Positions 55,872-64,000 of a stretch of 64,000 nt of DNA are shown here, piece after piece. The stretch is from positions 27,565,828 through 27,629,827 of the forward strand of contig NC_079876.1 of assembly GCF_029227915.1 (NCBI RefSeq). The letters are read 5' to 3'. The position numbers were made by a program, and so were the translations under genes. The notes beneath the pieces are model-generated. The model did not search any database. It was not told where the DNA came from and saw only the letters and a program-made list of their open reading frames with translations. This DNA is from Hydractinia symbiolongicarpus. Its lineage: Eukaryota > Cnidaria > Hydrozoa > Anthoathecata > Hydractiniidae. How positions within the stretch are numbered: position 1 is the first letter of the stretch; the number at the start of each line of letters is the position of its first letter.

Positions 55872-56540
55872 ATGAATCCTTCAAGTGCTGCCAAATCTTA
55901 TTCGTTTATGAAATGTATTCCAGTATCCTTTCACCAAGGGAACGAAAAGTTTAGAAACACACGAAGAAGTCAATGCTCATGTATATCTTTGTTTGGAATA
56001 TGCTTTTCCTCATTTAAACCAGTCAGTCGGTGGAAAATGAATGACTTAAATACACATTGAAAAAGGTGATGCCTTGTATAAATCTCAAAATACAAGAATG
56101 TTTTTTGTCTGCAGCAGAACTTCCTAGGTCTATTATCATACAGAATTTGCCTTTGCCACTTTCTTTTGCTGCTGATTTTTATGGATTTCTTCATAGTGGT
56201 TCAAATGCTCATTCTGAACTTATCCACAATTTACGGAAATGTAATGATTTTACTGGTATAATTATGTTTATAAGTGGATATTCATTTTTTCAATTATACC
56301 TAATAAACGTCACTACTATTTGATAGAGTTTCATGCCTGTGATGAGACAGGCATGCCATGTCCTACAGGCACTGCGATCATCTTGAAACTTTCTAATATA
56401 TTTCAACTTGCTTCTTATATTTTTCAATTATATTACAAAGCACCAGCTATACAGTATGAAATCCAGTTTGTAAAAGTAGAAGGCGATTTTATATCTGCTG
56501 CTGAGAAATGCAAAATTAAGTGCAAATTACAAGTCTGAAG
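55872..56540 (+). pseudogene. C76-like peptidase region of Helentron 2
   Basis: Across frameshifts it reads RSQCSCISLFGI (QC motif), SRWKMNDLNTH with EKGDALYKS, AAELPRSIIIQNLPLPLSF, IIMFISGYSF, YYLIEFHACDETGMPC and PAIQYEIQFVKV. Each block aligns with the 35-kb copy (GMQCVPN, WTSWDLDYIL, GDTIFKS, FDQLPKSITV, FMTGGFTTSIF, FFVFDSHSR, YFQIQPVKI). Here the Asp of the Asp-x-His motif is Glu while the His is kept. No 2A-like motif was found upstream. Confidence 0.65.
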
Positions 56541-56739
56541 GTCAAGCCTTAAGGAAACGTGCATCTAGTACTAACAACAAAGCCAGTAAACGGCAACGAC
56601 GTCAAGATGCAACTGTGAAGTTGAATATCACTTCCAAATCAAATTGCTCTGCATCATGTTCAAAGGTTAATTTTGAAACTGCAGCTTTGGTATTAAGAAA
56701 ACCCAAAATTGTTTAGAAACAAAGTCTGAAGCAGAAGGC

Positions 56740-56884
56740 TATATTTTCTGAAAGTTATGTTAGGAACTTTCATAAAAAAAAACAACTGGGGCACGTTCAC
56801 ATCTGTTTGATATGCAGTAGAAGTTTGTATCGAAGGTCTGTAGTAGTTTATAATGACAGCCAAAATCTTCACCTCAAAAAATAA
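56740..56884 (+). pseudogene. DUF6570 fragment of Helentron 2
   Basis: The frame SLKQKAIFSESYVRNFHKK, HVHICLICSRSLYRRSVVVY aligns with YYVCVVCNRCLYRRSVKIF of Helentron 1. The domain stops at the Penelope-like insertion; its middle part is missing. Confidence 0.75.
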
Positions 56885-56903
56885 ATATTTTCATAAAAAT
56901 TAC

Positions 56904-56952
56904 GACACGTTTTATTTTTAACTTGTTTCGACTTTACCAAAGTCATCTTCAG
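56904..56952 (-). ncRNA. Hammerhead-ribozyme-like motif, inverted copy
   Basis: The minus strand repeats the core CTGAAGA, GACTTT/AAAGTC, GAAA and UC of 57434-57482. One base change (CAAGTT instead of CATGTT) mismatches stem III. It is likely weaker. Confidence 0.4.
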
Positions 56953-57433
56953 AATATTATACAAAAGTTGATACATACACTCTCTATACAAAAATTTTTT
57001 CGAAAGTTATTTAAATATTTCCCAAAAGTACAATTTTATATGAATTATACACAAGCTAATGCATATTTCTTGGTTGAAACCAGACCTCAATAAACAAGTT
57101 AAGCATTGCATCATCAATTTATCCGTTTAATTTTATGTTTTGTATTAGCCGCTTGTTCAATATCGTTTTTGTTACTTAGATATTGATTTAGCATGTGTAA
57201 ATTCATTTAATAAAATTAAATAATTGTACTTTTGGGAAATATTTAATTGTCTTAAACAAATTGTGTATATAAATTTTATTTAACTAACTTTTGTTAGTTT
57301 ATCTAATATTATTTTGTCAATATGGATTAGCTTGTGTATAATTCATATAAAATTGTACTTTTAGGAAATATTTAAATAACTTTCGAAAAAAATTTTGTAT
57401 AAAGAGTGTATGTATCAACATTTGTATAATATT

Positions 57434-57482
57434 CTGAAGATGACTTTGGTAAAGTCGAAACATGTTAAAAATAAAACGTGTC
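57434..57482 (+). ncRNA. Hammerhead-ribozyme-like motif in Penelope pseudo-LTR
   Basis: CTGAAGA (57434-57440) is followed by stem GACTTT/AAAGTC and GAAA (57457-57460). Then comes a stem ACATGTT/AACGTGT with an AAAAATAA loop, and the cleavage dinucleotide UC (57481-57482). These match the conserved core order of type I hammerheads, known in Penelope-like elements. A weak or missing stem I and an unpaired U next to stem II reduce confidence. An inverted copy is at 56904-56952. Confidence 0.45.
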
Positions 57483-58247
57483 GTAATTTTTATGAAAATA
57501 CTTTGCAATCTTGTGTTGCTACGAAGTTTTGGAAATATAATATTTGATATTGCGCACAAGTATAACGGACAGCTTACAGTCGGAGACTTACGTAAGTACG
57601 AAAAGTTATCATACAAAGTTGAAAAGAAGAATTTGGATTTAACTTTCTTAAGAAACTGTCAGTCATTTAATGTTACACCGAAGTTTTTATGTTTTAATTT
57701 ACCAAACACCAAATTTAATGATGGGCGATTAATACGTAAACGCTTACTGAAAAGGCCATTCACAAAGGAGAAAAAGAACGAATCAAGTTAGGAAAAGATT
57801 ATGTAAATCACGGCCAATCTCTTAGTGATACCTTGAATTCTATAGATTTCTATATTTTACGGAAAGCAGCCTTGAAAAGTGTTGAAAAAAGTAGAAAATA
57901 CATTTTTACCCAAGAGAAGAAACTTAGAAGTCTAACTAAAAACGTCGCACCACCACTGAAAATACACGTCAAGCAGCTTCAGAAGTTCTTGTTATGCCTT
58001 CTGAAATGAATAGTGAGCTAATAGAAATTGCACCAGGTGAGGGGAAAATTCTAACAAGCATTTTACTTGACAATTTCTGCGAGAAATTAGCTTTTTCCAA
58101 CCTTTTGCCACAGGGTCGCTATGGGTAATGTTGAGAGAGAGTAAAGTTACCCCCAGCAAAGTATTTTAATCAACGCTTACTAAATTATAAGAAATATTTG
58201 CAGCCAATTTAGACTACATTTTTCTTGCGCAATTTGTACTGCAGCAG

Positions 58248-59470
58248 TTGCGCTTGTCTAGTCAAATAAATATTGCCATAAAAAAGACATTAAGTAATGT
58301 GACTGTTGGAATGCTGTCTTCAAACCTTAGTCAAACAGTTCAATCAATGATTGCATCTGACACAGCATTCCTGTTTATGAATACAATCAAAGGAAGTCAA
58401 GCATACTGGAATAAATTTCAACTAGAAGTGCTTGCAATGATCAGACAACTTGGTTGTCCTACATTTTCTCTTACACTTTCTGATGCTGATTTTCATTGAA
58501 ACGAACTCATTGCTATCATTACAAAGATGCAAAATAGACCCATGTCAGAGGAACAAGTTGAAAAATTATCTTACATGGAACGCTGTAATATTCTCAACAG
58601 CAATCCAGTTTTTGTCGCTAGGCACTTCCAGTAACGAATGGAAACTTTATTTGCTGAGGTGCTCTTTCATTGTGATGCTATTGGAAAAATAAAGAATTAT
58701 GCCATTAGAGTTGAATTTCAGTTTCGGGGTGTTGCACATACACACTCTCTTATTTTGATATTGAATTCCCCTCAGTTAACTAAATCAATTATTCCTGAGT
58801 TCATTTCTGTAATCAAAGCTCAAGTCCCAGATAAAGGCCTCAATGAGGACTTGCATCATTTAGTGAAACCATATCAAATACACAAGCATAGTAGGTCATG
58901 CCAGAAGTATAAAAATAAGAAGTTTCGTGATAACTTTGGCCGCTTTTCACAGAACGAACTATAATTGCGCAACCGTTAGCAGATGGTATGAGTATTGAAG
59001 CCGAGAGTGAAGTTATTGCACATCGAAATTAAAATCTTTCAAAAGTGAAAATGTTCATTGATAAATACTTAGACCCCAATAAATCCACCTTTTGTGGCAG
59101 AACCATCTCTGAAATACTCGATTTCCTCGATATTGATTGTGACGAGTACTACGAAGCTTTATCTATTTCATCTGGTCCTGATTATGAAATACACTACCAA
59201 AGAAACCCTGATTCATGCTTTGTGAACAATTACAATCCTATCATACTTAAAGCTTGGAGGGCTAACATGGATCTGCAACCAGTATTTAATTATTATAAAG
59301 CTGCTTGTTACATGACAGCATATTTTTCTGAAACAGAGTCATCTCAAGCTCTTAAGCAAGCAGCGAAAGTGGCTAATTTACTAAATTTGCGTGCAAAAGA
59401 GTCATTGTAAAAAATAGCTTCTATTTTTGCAAGCTCACGTCAAGTATCTATTCAAGAAGCTGTTTACTAT
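58248..59470 (+). pseudogene. HUH Rep region of Helentron 2, broken
   Basis: The pieces LSNVTVGMLSSNLSQTVQSM, FQFRGVAHTHSLILIL (HUH motif with His-Thr-His), PYQIHKHSRSCQKYKN, EIHYQRNPDSCFVNNY and CYMTAYFSETESS (paired Tyr) align with Helentron 1. Stops at 58497-58499, 58632, 58963 and 59408 and several slips break it. It ends at SIQEAVYYS near 59472, where unrelated sequence starts. Confidence 0.85.
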
Positions 59471-59472
59471 AG

Positions 59473-59923
59473 CCTATTGTTAAGCATCTTGATTTTTCAA
59501 GCGGGCAAAACGGATTTTTAGGCATTCTGATTGGCTTAGCGCTCTTGACGACCGACCGATATTTTGCAGTATTACCCGTCGTCAAGAAAAATGGTAGCTT
59601 AAAATGTAAACAAAAACAAATGTATTTCGTGAAATCAGCGTAAATATTCTTCATCAAAACAAAACAATATAAAAGTAAAATACAAACAGTTTTTTTAAAA
59701 CTTCATCAAACACTCTACCAATGACGAGTTTCAGTGGTGAAATAACTTTCAACTTCGGCGTAAATATTTCGTTATCACAAGAAAGAAGTGACACTTTTAT
59801 GGACATTGATAATGAGATATCAACTTTTATTCAAAGTACGAAGTGCAAATCAAAAACACAAAAACGTCTGCAAATAGATTAATATCGTTTCCTGAAGTAC
59901 GAAACAAAACGAAGTTACAGTTC
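59473..59923. other. Non-coding gap between Helentron 2 and the LINE
   Basis: AT-rich. No coding frame or transposon end is supported. A dispersed element may have cut Helentron 2 at 59472, but its boundaries are not visible. Confidence 0.4.
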
Positions 59924-59958
<35 letters not shown>

Positions 59959-59959
59959 T
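59924..59959. repeat. (TTTA)n tract, LINE 3' tail
   Basis: Eight to nine TTTA units, reading (TAAA)n on the LINE strand, mark its 3' end. Confidence 0.9.
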
Positions 59960-60523
59960 CATCAATATTTACCCAGGATATACATTTCAGAATAAATTTC
60001 TGCTTTTCAAATGTGTCCTGCTAAATTTAAAATCAAATACTCTACATTATATACAATTAAATATAAAATCGTCGATGTTCTAAAATCCAATAAAATGAAA
60101 AGGAATAGGCAAAACAAAAAGAAAAACGCTAAGCACATAGATGAAATGGTGAAAATACACTAAAGATAAGATTATAGGTGTCCATGAGTTAAGCGCTCAA
60201 ATGGGAGATAATTGGTATAAATGGGTGAGGCAACAAAGCTAGTATAATATATGAAATATTGAAAATGCTATACTAAGAAACGAAAGATGAAACATGCCAT
60301 ATCACAAATGCTTCCTTCTGCTAAATGTCGAATGAATAATCGGCAAAAAACATTTTAATTCAAAACCGCGTATGTTATAAGCTTGCAGTATCTAAAAACA
60401 TCAAGTAGAAAGGGTGAGAAACAGAGGTGAAAACATATAAATAAGGAAGACTAGACAAGGTTTAAGAGCTTCATATTGTGTAGGGTCCAAAGTCCAAATA
60501 AAGTGTGTAAGTAGGCCAAACGA

Positions 60524-63500
60524 TTAAAAATAATGGTTATCCAATTTATTTTTAAATTTCATATAACTAGGCTCCCTTCGTATATCTATTGGTAAAAAAT
60601 TATATATACTGGCACCCATATAGTAAAAACCATTTCTTGCCATATCCAAACGTACTGCTGGTAACTTTAGCGAATAAGAATTGTTTCGAGTCAGTCTTTG
60701 ATGGTTTAGCAGCTGAAAGTGGTTCCAATAATTTGAGCATGTTTTATGATCAATACATTTTCTGACAACATTACAAGCATTTCGTTGAATTTTGTCGTAA
60801 ATGGGTTGTAAACTGTTGTTGTTAGTTACTACTCTGGCACGTCTATCCAAGGACTGCAGTTTGTTCAACTGGGTGTTATTCAGGTTCAAATTGATGATAC
60901 TATTGAATGTAATGATTGGAGTTATCATTGTTTCGTAAATCTTTTTAGCAGTTGTATCGTCAACTTCGGATCGTAGTCTCGTCAGTAAACGGAGTCTTCC
61001 AGATGCTTTTTTGTATGTAGAGTCGAAGTTGTTATTTAGAGACAACTTAGGATCAATAATTGATCCCAAATACTTGTAGCTTTTCGTCTCATTAATCTCC
61101 ACAAAATTACATGACAATGATATTTTTCCTTCAGCACTTTTCAACATTTTACTCGTCCTGAATATCATCCATTCTGTTTTCCCTTTGTTTAAATTAATAA
61201 CAAGATCATTTTCTCGTAGATATGTCTCAACAGCAAGAAGTTCTTCATTTAATACATTTTCAAGGACGAGAAAGCTTTCACTTGAGAAGTAGATAACAGT
61301 GTCATCTGCAAATTTAATAACGCTAGCTTTAAGTAGGACATTATCAAAGTCATTAAAGAAAATTAAAAATAATAATGGCCCGAGTATGGAACCTTGCGGA
61401 ACACCACAATTCACTGGTTGTGGGTCAGATTTGATGTTATTTACCACTACTTCCTGCTTTCTCCCAAACAAATAATCAGAAAACCATTCTAGTTCGTTAC
61501 CACGTATACCATAAGCTGATAATTTCTCAATTAAAATACTATGACCAACCGTGTCGAAGGCTTTTGACAAGTCCATGAAAACTGCAGCAACGTATTTTTT
61601 CTTATCAACTTCCTTTCTAATGTCATCTAACAATAGATTAGCAGCCAAATCTGTTGATCTGAGACGACGATACCCAAATTGATACTGAGATAGTAAGTTG
61701 TTCTTCTCAAGATATTCGATAACTTGGTCATATACTGCCCTTTCGAGAATTTTTGAGATGACCGGCAATATAGATATAGGTCTATAGTTATTGTTATCGT
61801 CAGTCGAACCTTTTTTAAAAATTGGCTTAACTACAGCATGCTTCCATTCTCCAGGTATCATAGCCGTTTGTATCGATAAGTTTATTATGTGACAAAGTGG
61901 AGCAGCGATTTGACTGGAACAATCTTTGAGCAGTCCAAGTGGAAGATCGTCTACACCTGTGGCTTTACTTCTCTTTAATTTTTTCAGTTCTTTTTCGATC
62001 GATATTTTCGATACATATTTGAAGGTAAATATGGAAGTAGTTCGTAATTTCGACCATTGTGGTTGTTTCCATACAAAATCTTTTAAGGGAATCGATTTCT
62101 CCTTGATTCGAGCTGCTATTGAAGAGAAAAACAAACATAGTGATTCAACTTTCGATTTGGTTGCTGTAGCATCACTTACGACGTTTCGTGGTTTAGTTGG
62201 CATTATTTTCTTTATCGTATCCCAAAATTTCTTTGGATTATGACAATTCTGTGCTAGTAAGTTTTTACTAAATTGGGACTTCGATTCTCGTATTTTACGT
62301 GTACATAAGTTTCGAACTTTGCAGTAAGCCTTCCAGTCGCTTGGCTTTTTCGATTTTCGCGCTTTTCGTAAAGCCTTATCTCTTTTGTTCATCAATTTAT
62401 ATATCTCATTGTTAAGCCACGGACAAAATTGTCCTTTGACTGTCTTCCCGATGATAGGGGCATGTTTGTTGAACAATGCGGTGAGAGTAGTTTTGAAATA
62501 TGACCATGCGATGTTCACATCGTTCATTCCATAAAGTTCACCCCAGTCGTGTTTACTAATTTCGTCAACCATTTGCTCACTAGAGTACTTGGCATAATTC
62601 CTAGTCTTGATAATTTTTGGTGGTAACTTATCTCTTCTTAATTTTCTGACGAAACCGACCATATCGTGATCGCTGATACCGATGGGGATGACGTCATTTT
62701 GGTATGTCGTATCATTTCGAGTAGTCAGAATACAATCAATTAGCGTTTGTGTATTATCGGTAATTCTAGTCGGTTTTTCAATAAGCTGTTTCAATCCATA
62801 AAGACGTAAAAGTTCTTTAATGTCTTTATCATCTGATTTCTTTAAGAAATTAATATTCAGATCTCCCAAAAGGTTCACTTCTTTTGATTCAGACATAACA
62901 AGCTGTAACAAGTCATTAAGATGAGTTTTAAATTCCCTTGGTAGATATTTAGAACCTACCGGTGGTCTATACATAGTACCGACTAAAAAACTCTTTGCGT
63001 TTTTTTGGAAAATTTCCACCCATAAACTTTCTAGCTCATTATGTTCCAAATTTGTCCGATGTTTCCACTTAACTCGATCCGATATATACATGGCTACACC
63101 GCCGCATTTGCCTTTTTTTCTGGCACGGTATATAAAACTATAGCCCGGTATGTGATAAAGGTCCGGGTTGTCATTATATGAATCTTTTGTAATATGAATT
63201 TCAGATAAAGTTAAAATATCAATATCTTTAAAATCATGCAACAAAATTCCAATTTGATCGATATTATTTAATAATCCACGCACATTGAGATGGAATATCT
63301 TTATACCTCGTTTGGATAGGAGATTTTTCAGTTCAGGTAAAAAAGGTCCTGGCTGTGTTTCAATGTCGCCGGACAACAAAATAAGTATGAATAAGTGTTT
63401 ACCAGCTTTTGTGGATATTTTCTTTCGTGTGATCCATAAACTAGACGATGCATAATTGTCCTTCTTTTCCAGGAAATCTTCGGTAGGGAATATTCCATTA

Positions 63501-63589
63501 CCTTCTTTTACGAGCTTTCTCTTCGCAATATAACATAATAAAATCAACACAAAAAGAGCAAATCGAAACACGTCTGACCTCGCCGCCAT
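60524..63589 (-). CDS. LINE endonuclease-reverse transcriptase with 2A-like leader
   Basis: The start is ATG 63589 (MAARSDVFRF). A hydrophobic segment (about residues 8-21) is followed by HLFILILLSGDIETQPGP, a 2A-like motif with Gln where Asn is usual (about 75-82). The EEP endonuclease follows: IKIFHLNVRGLLNNID, IDILTLSEIHI, LLGDLNINFL and ISDHDMVGF (about 306). Then the reverse transcriptase: AVVKPIFKKGSTDDNNNYRP, VFMDLSKAFDTV, GVPQGSILGPLLFL, and FADDTVIYFS (about 760), the catalytic Asp pair, with YKYLGSIID after it. The enzyme nicks the target and copies its RNA there. No frame defects were seen, so this copy may be young. There is no separate ORF1. Confidence 0.93.
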   Translation of the reverse strand: MAARSDVFRFALFVLILLCYIAKRKLVKEGNGIFPTEDFLEKKDNYASSSLWITRKKISTKAGKHLFILILLSGDIETQPGPFLPELKNLLSKRGIKIFHLNVRGLLNNIDQIGILLHDFKDIDILTLSEIHITKDSYNDNPDLYHIPGYSFIYRARKKGKCGGVAMYISDRVKWKHRTNLEHNELESLWVEIFQKNAKSFLVGTMYRPPVGSKYLPREFKTHLNDLLQLVMSESKEVNLLGDLNINFLKKSDDKDIKELLRLYGLKQLIEKPTRITDNTQTLIDCILTTRNDTTYQNDVIPIGISDHDMVGFVRKLRRDKLPPKIIKTRNYAKYSSEQMVDEISKHDWGELYGMNDVNIAWSYFKTTLTALFNKHAPIIGKTVKGQFCPWLNNEIYKLMNKRDKALRKARKSKKPSDWKAYCKVRNLCTRKIRESKSQFSKNLLAQNCHNPKKFWDTIKKIMPTKPRNVVSDATATKSKVESLCLFFSSIAARIKEKSIPLKDFVWKQPQWSKLRTTSIFTFKYVSKISIEKELKKLKRSKATGVDDLPLGLLKDCSSQIAAPLCHIINLSIQTAMIPGEWKHAVVKPIFKKGSTDDNNNYRPISILPVISKILERAVYDQVIEYLEKNNLLSQYQFGYRRLRSTDLAANLLLDDIRKEVDKKKYVAAVFMDLSKAFDTVGHSILIEKLSAYGIRGNELEWFSDYLFGRKQEVVVNNIKSDPQPVNCGVPQGSILGPLLFLIFFNDFDNVLLKASVIKFADDTVIYFSSESFLVLENVLNEELLAVETYLRENDLVINLNKGKTEWMIFRTSKMLKSAEGKISLSCNFVEINETKSYKYLGSIIDPKLSLNNNFDSTYKKASGRLRLLTRLRSEVDDTTAKKIYETMITPIITFNSIINLNLNNTQLNKLQSLDRRARVVTNNNSLQPIYDKIQRNACNVVRKCIDHKTCSNYWNHFQLLNHQRLTRNNSYSLKLPAVRLDMARNGFYYMGASIYNFLPIDIRREPSYMKFKNKLDNHYF

Positions 63590-63610
63590 CAATGCCTTCT
63601 ACCCTAAAAA

Positions 63611-64000
63611 ATGACGGATAAATTTCATGAATTGGACGACATCGATCTTGATATGTTAATGAGTGGTTTTTGCATGAATGCTAAATCCAAAAAAGAATGG
63701 AAAAAATTGTACCAGTCAGACAGATTAAACAGTTTCAGAAATGGATGGCAACGTTTTTTTAAAGAAAATGGAAGAAAAATAAATATAAAAACAGAGGAAC
63801 AATTCCAAAAATCGAAACAAGTGTTAGCAAGTAAAAGAAAACAGTTGACACGTATGGGAACGGGAAACAAACCCAATGCAACCAGGCCATTGGATGCATC
63901 AGAGGTCGACGAACTCTTTAAGAAAGGTTTTTTCGGAATCAGTAACCCATTTACTTTACAAAGAACAATGTGGTGGAAAATTACAAAACATTGCGGGTTC
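63611..64000 (+). CDS. Crypton/DUF3504-like recombinase-type protein, 5' part
   Basis: ATG 63611 opens a frame of 130 codons that runs off the window without a stop: MTDKFHELDDIDLDMLMSGF, SDRLNSFRNGWQRFF, EEQFQKSKQVLASKRKQL, GTGNKPNATRPLDASEVDEL and NPFTLQRTMWWKITKHCGF. The core-binding segment, the GxGNxPNAxxPL motif and the LWW-like TMWW resemble DUF3504 / Crypton-derived tyrosine-recombinase proteins (the QRICH1/ZMYM type). The catalytic Arg/His/Tyr part would lie beyond the window. It is head-to-head with the LINE, 21 bases between start codons. Whether this is an active Crypton or a domesticated host gene cannot be told. Confidence 0.7.
   Translation, partial: MTDKFHELDDIDLDMLMSGFCMNAKSKKEWKKLYQSDRLNSFRNGWQRFFKENGRKINIKTEEQFQKSKQVLASKRKQLTRMGTGNKPNATRPLDASEVDELFKKGFFGISNPFTLQRTMWWKITKHCGF

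Larger units (their letters stand above)
56888..57935 (+). mobile_element. Penelope-like retroelement fragment with inverted pseudo-LTRs
   Basis: Arms 56888-57062 and 57330-57497 are inverted copies of about 170 bp, differing at few positions. After the second arm a frame reads LRKYEKLSYKVEKKNLDLTF, LRNCQSFNVTPKFLCF and, after a one-base slip near 57775, GKDYVNHGQSLSDTLNSIDF, YILRKAAL, TQEKKLRSLTKN. These resemble the N-terminal region upstream of reverse transcriptase in cnidarian Penelope-like elements. The RT and GIY-YIG domains are absent. The element splits the DUF6570 region of Helentron 2. Confidence 0.7.
55870..59470 (+). mobile_element. Second Helentron, decayed and interrupted by a Penelope-like element
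   Basis: The order matches Helentron 1: C76-like region (55920-56530), DUF6570 start (56740-56880), then a Penelope-like insertion, then LLDNFCEKLAF (about 58050), SKYFNQRLLNYK (58165) and Rep (58248-59470). It stops near 59470 within the sequence after Rep (SIQEAVYY). No helicase follows. Many stops and frameshifts show it is older than Helentron 1. Confidence 0.85.
59924..63605 (-). mobile_element. CR1/Jockey-group LINE (non-LTR retrotransposon), intact ORF
   Basis: On the minus strand it comprises a 1021-residue EEP-RT reading frame (63589-60524), a 3' untranslated region of about 560 bp and a terminal (TAAA)n tract at 59959-59924. The 5' end is within about 20 bases of the start codon, so either the 5' UTR is very short or the element is slightly 5'-truncated. 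No target duplication was identified. Confidence 0.85.

Noticed and set aside
1-64000. CRISPR arrays, bacterial operons, prophage or plasmid features
   Set aside because: No spacer-repeat arrays, Shine-Dalgarno-ordered genes or bacterial genes; introns and transposons indicate eukaryotic DNA.

Overview
The window looks like AT-rich nuclear DNA from an invertebrate animal, most plausibly a cnidarian. It has GT-AG introns, one clearly metazoan multi-exon gene (a Ro60/TROVE homologue), EGF-like exons, tRNA-derived SINEs and a broad set of transposable elements typical of cnidarian genomes. There are no bacterial-style operons, rRNA genes or CRISPR arrays. The species assignment is inference.

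Layout. 0.1-0.4 kb: tandem repeat. 0.8-3.6 kb: decayed PIF/Harbinger transposon with transposase and MADF/Myb-like partner. 3.6-12.9 kb: non-coding DNA with Helitron termini, MITEs, short foldbacks, a SINE and a tyrosine-recombinase remnant. 12.9-14.2 kb: a TTAA-flanked inverted-repeat element carrying a broken P2X7-C-terminal-like zinc-binding protein. 14.8-22.1 kb: the host gene, a five-exon, 646-residue Ro60-like protein with repeats in its introns. 23-27 kb: microsatellites, a small mariner-like MITE and two head-to-tail non-autonomous Helitrons. 27.1-29.3 kb: two phase-compatible minus-strand exons of an EGF-repeat protein. 30-34.2 kb: SINE, Tigger-like MITE and three perfect long palindromes. 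35.1-41.2 kb: a nearly complete Helentron (Helitron2) encoding a 2A-like peptide, a peptidase C76-like domain, DUF6570, HUH Rep, PIF1-type helicase and an EEP endonuclease. 44.6-48.4 kb: an RPA1-like single-strand DNA-binding protein gene with one nonsense codon. 48.95-51.92 kb: a complete Harbinger with TIRs, TTA duplication and both genes, each lightly broken. 52-55 kb: MITEs, a SINE and a Helitron. 55.9-59.5 kb: a second, older Helentron interrupted by a Penelope-like element with hammerhead-like motifs. 59.9-63.6 kb: an intact CR1/Jockey-group LINE on the minus strand, with its own 2A-like motif. 63.6 kb to the end: start of a Crypton/DUF3504-like reading frame.

How it fits together. Apart from the Ro60-like gene and the EGF exons, almost all recognisable coding sequence is transposon-derived. 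The Harbingers use a two-gene system (DDE transposase plus MADF partner). The Helentron combines replication enzymes with a viral-type cysteine protease domain behind a translational-skip motif, and the RPA-like gene downstream would suit rolling-circle replication. The most notable items are the 2A/C76-like front end of the Helentron, the P2X7-like cargo of the TTAA element, the loss of all three metal-site motifs in the Ro60-like vWA domain, and the paired perfect palindromes at 34.0-34.1 kb.
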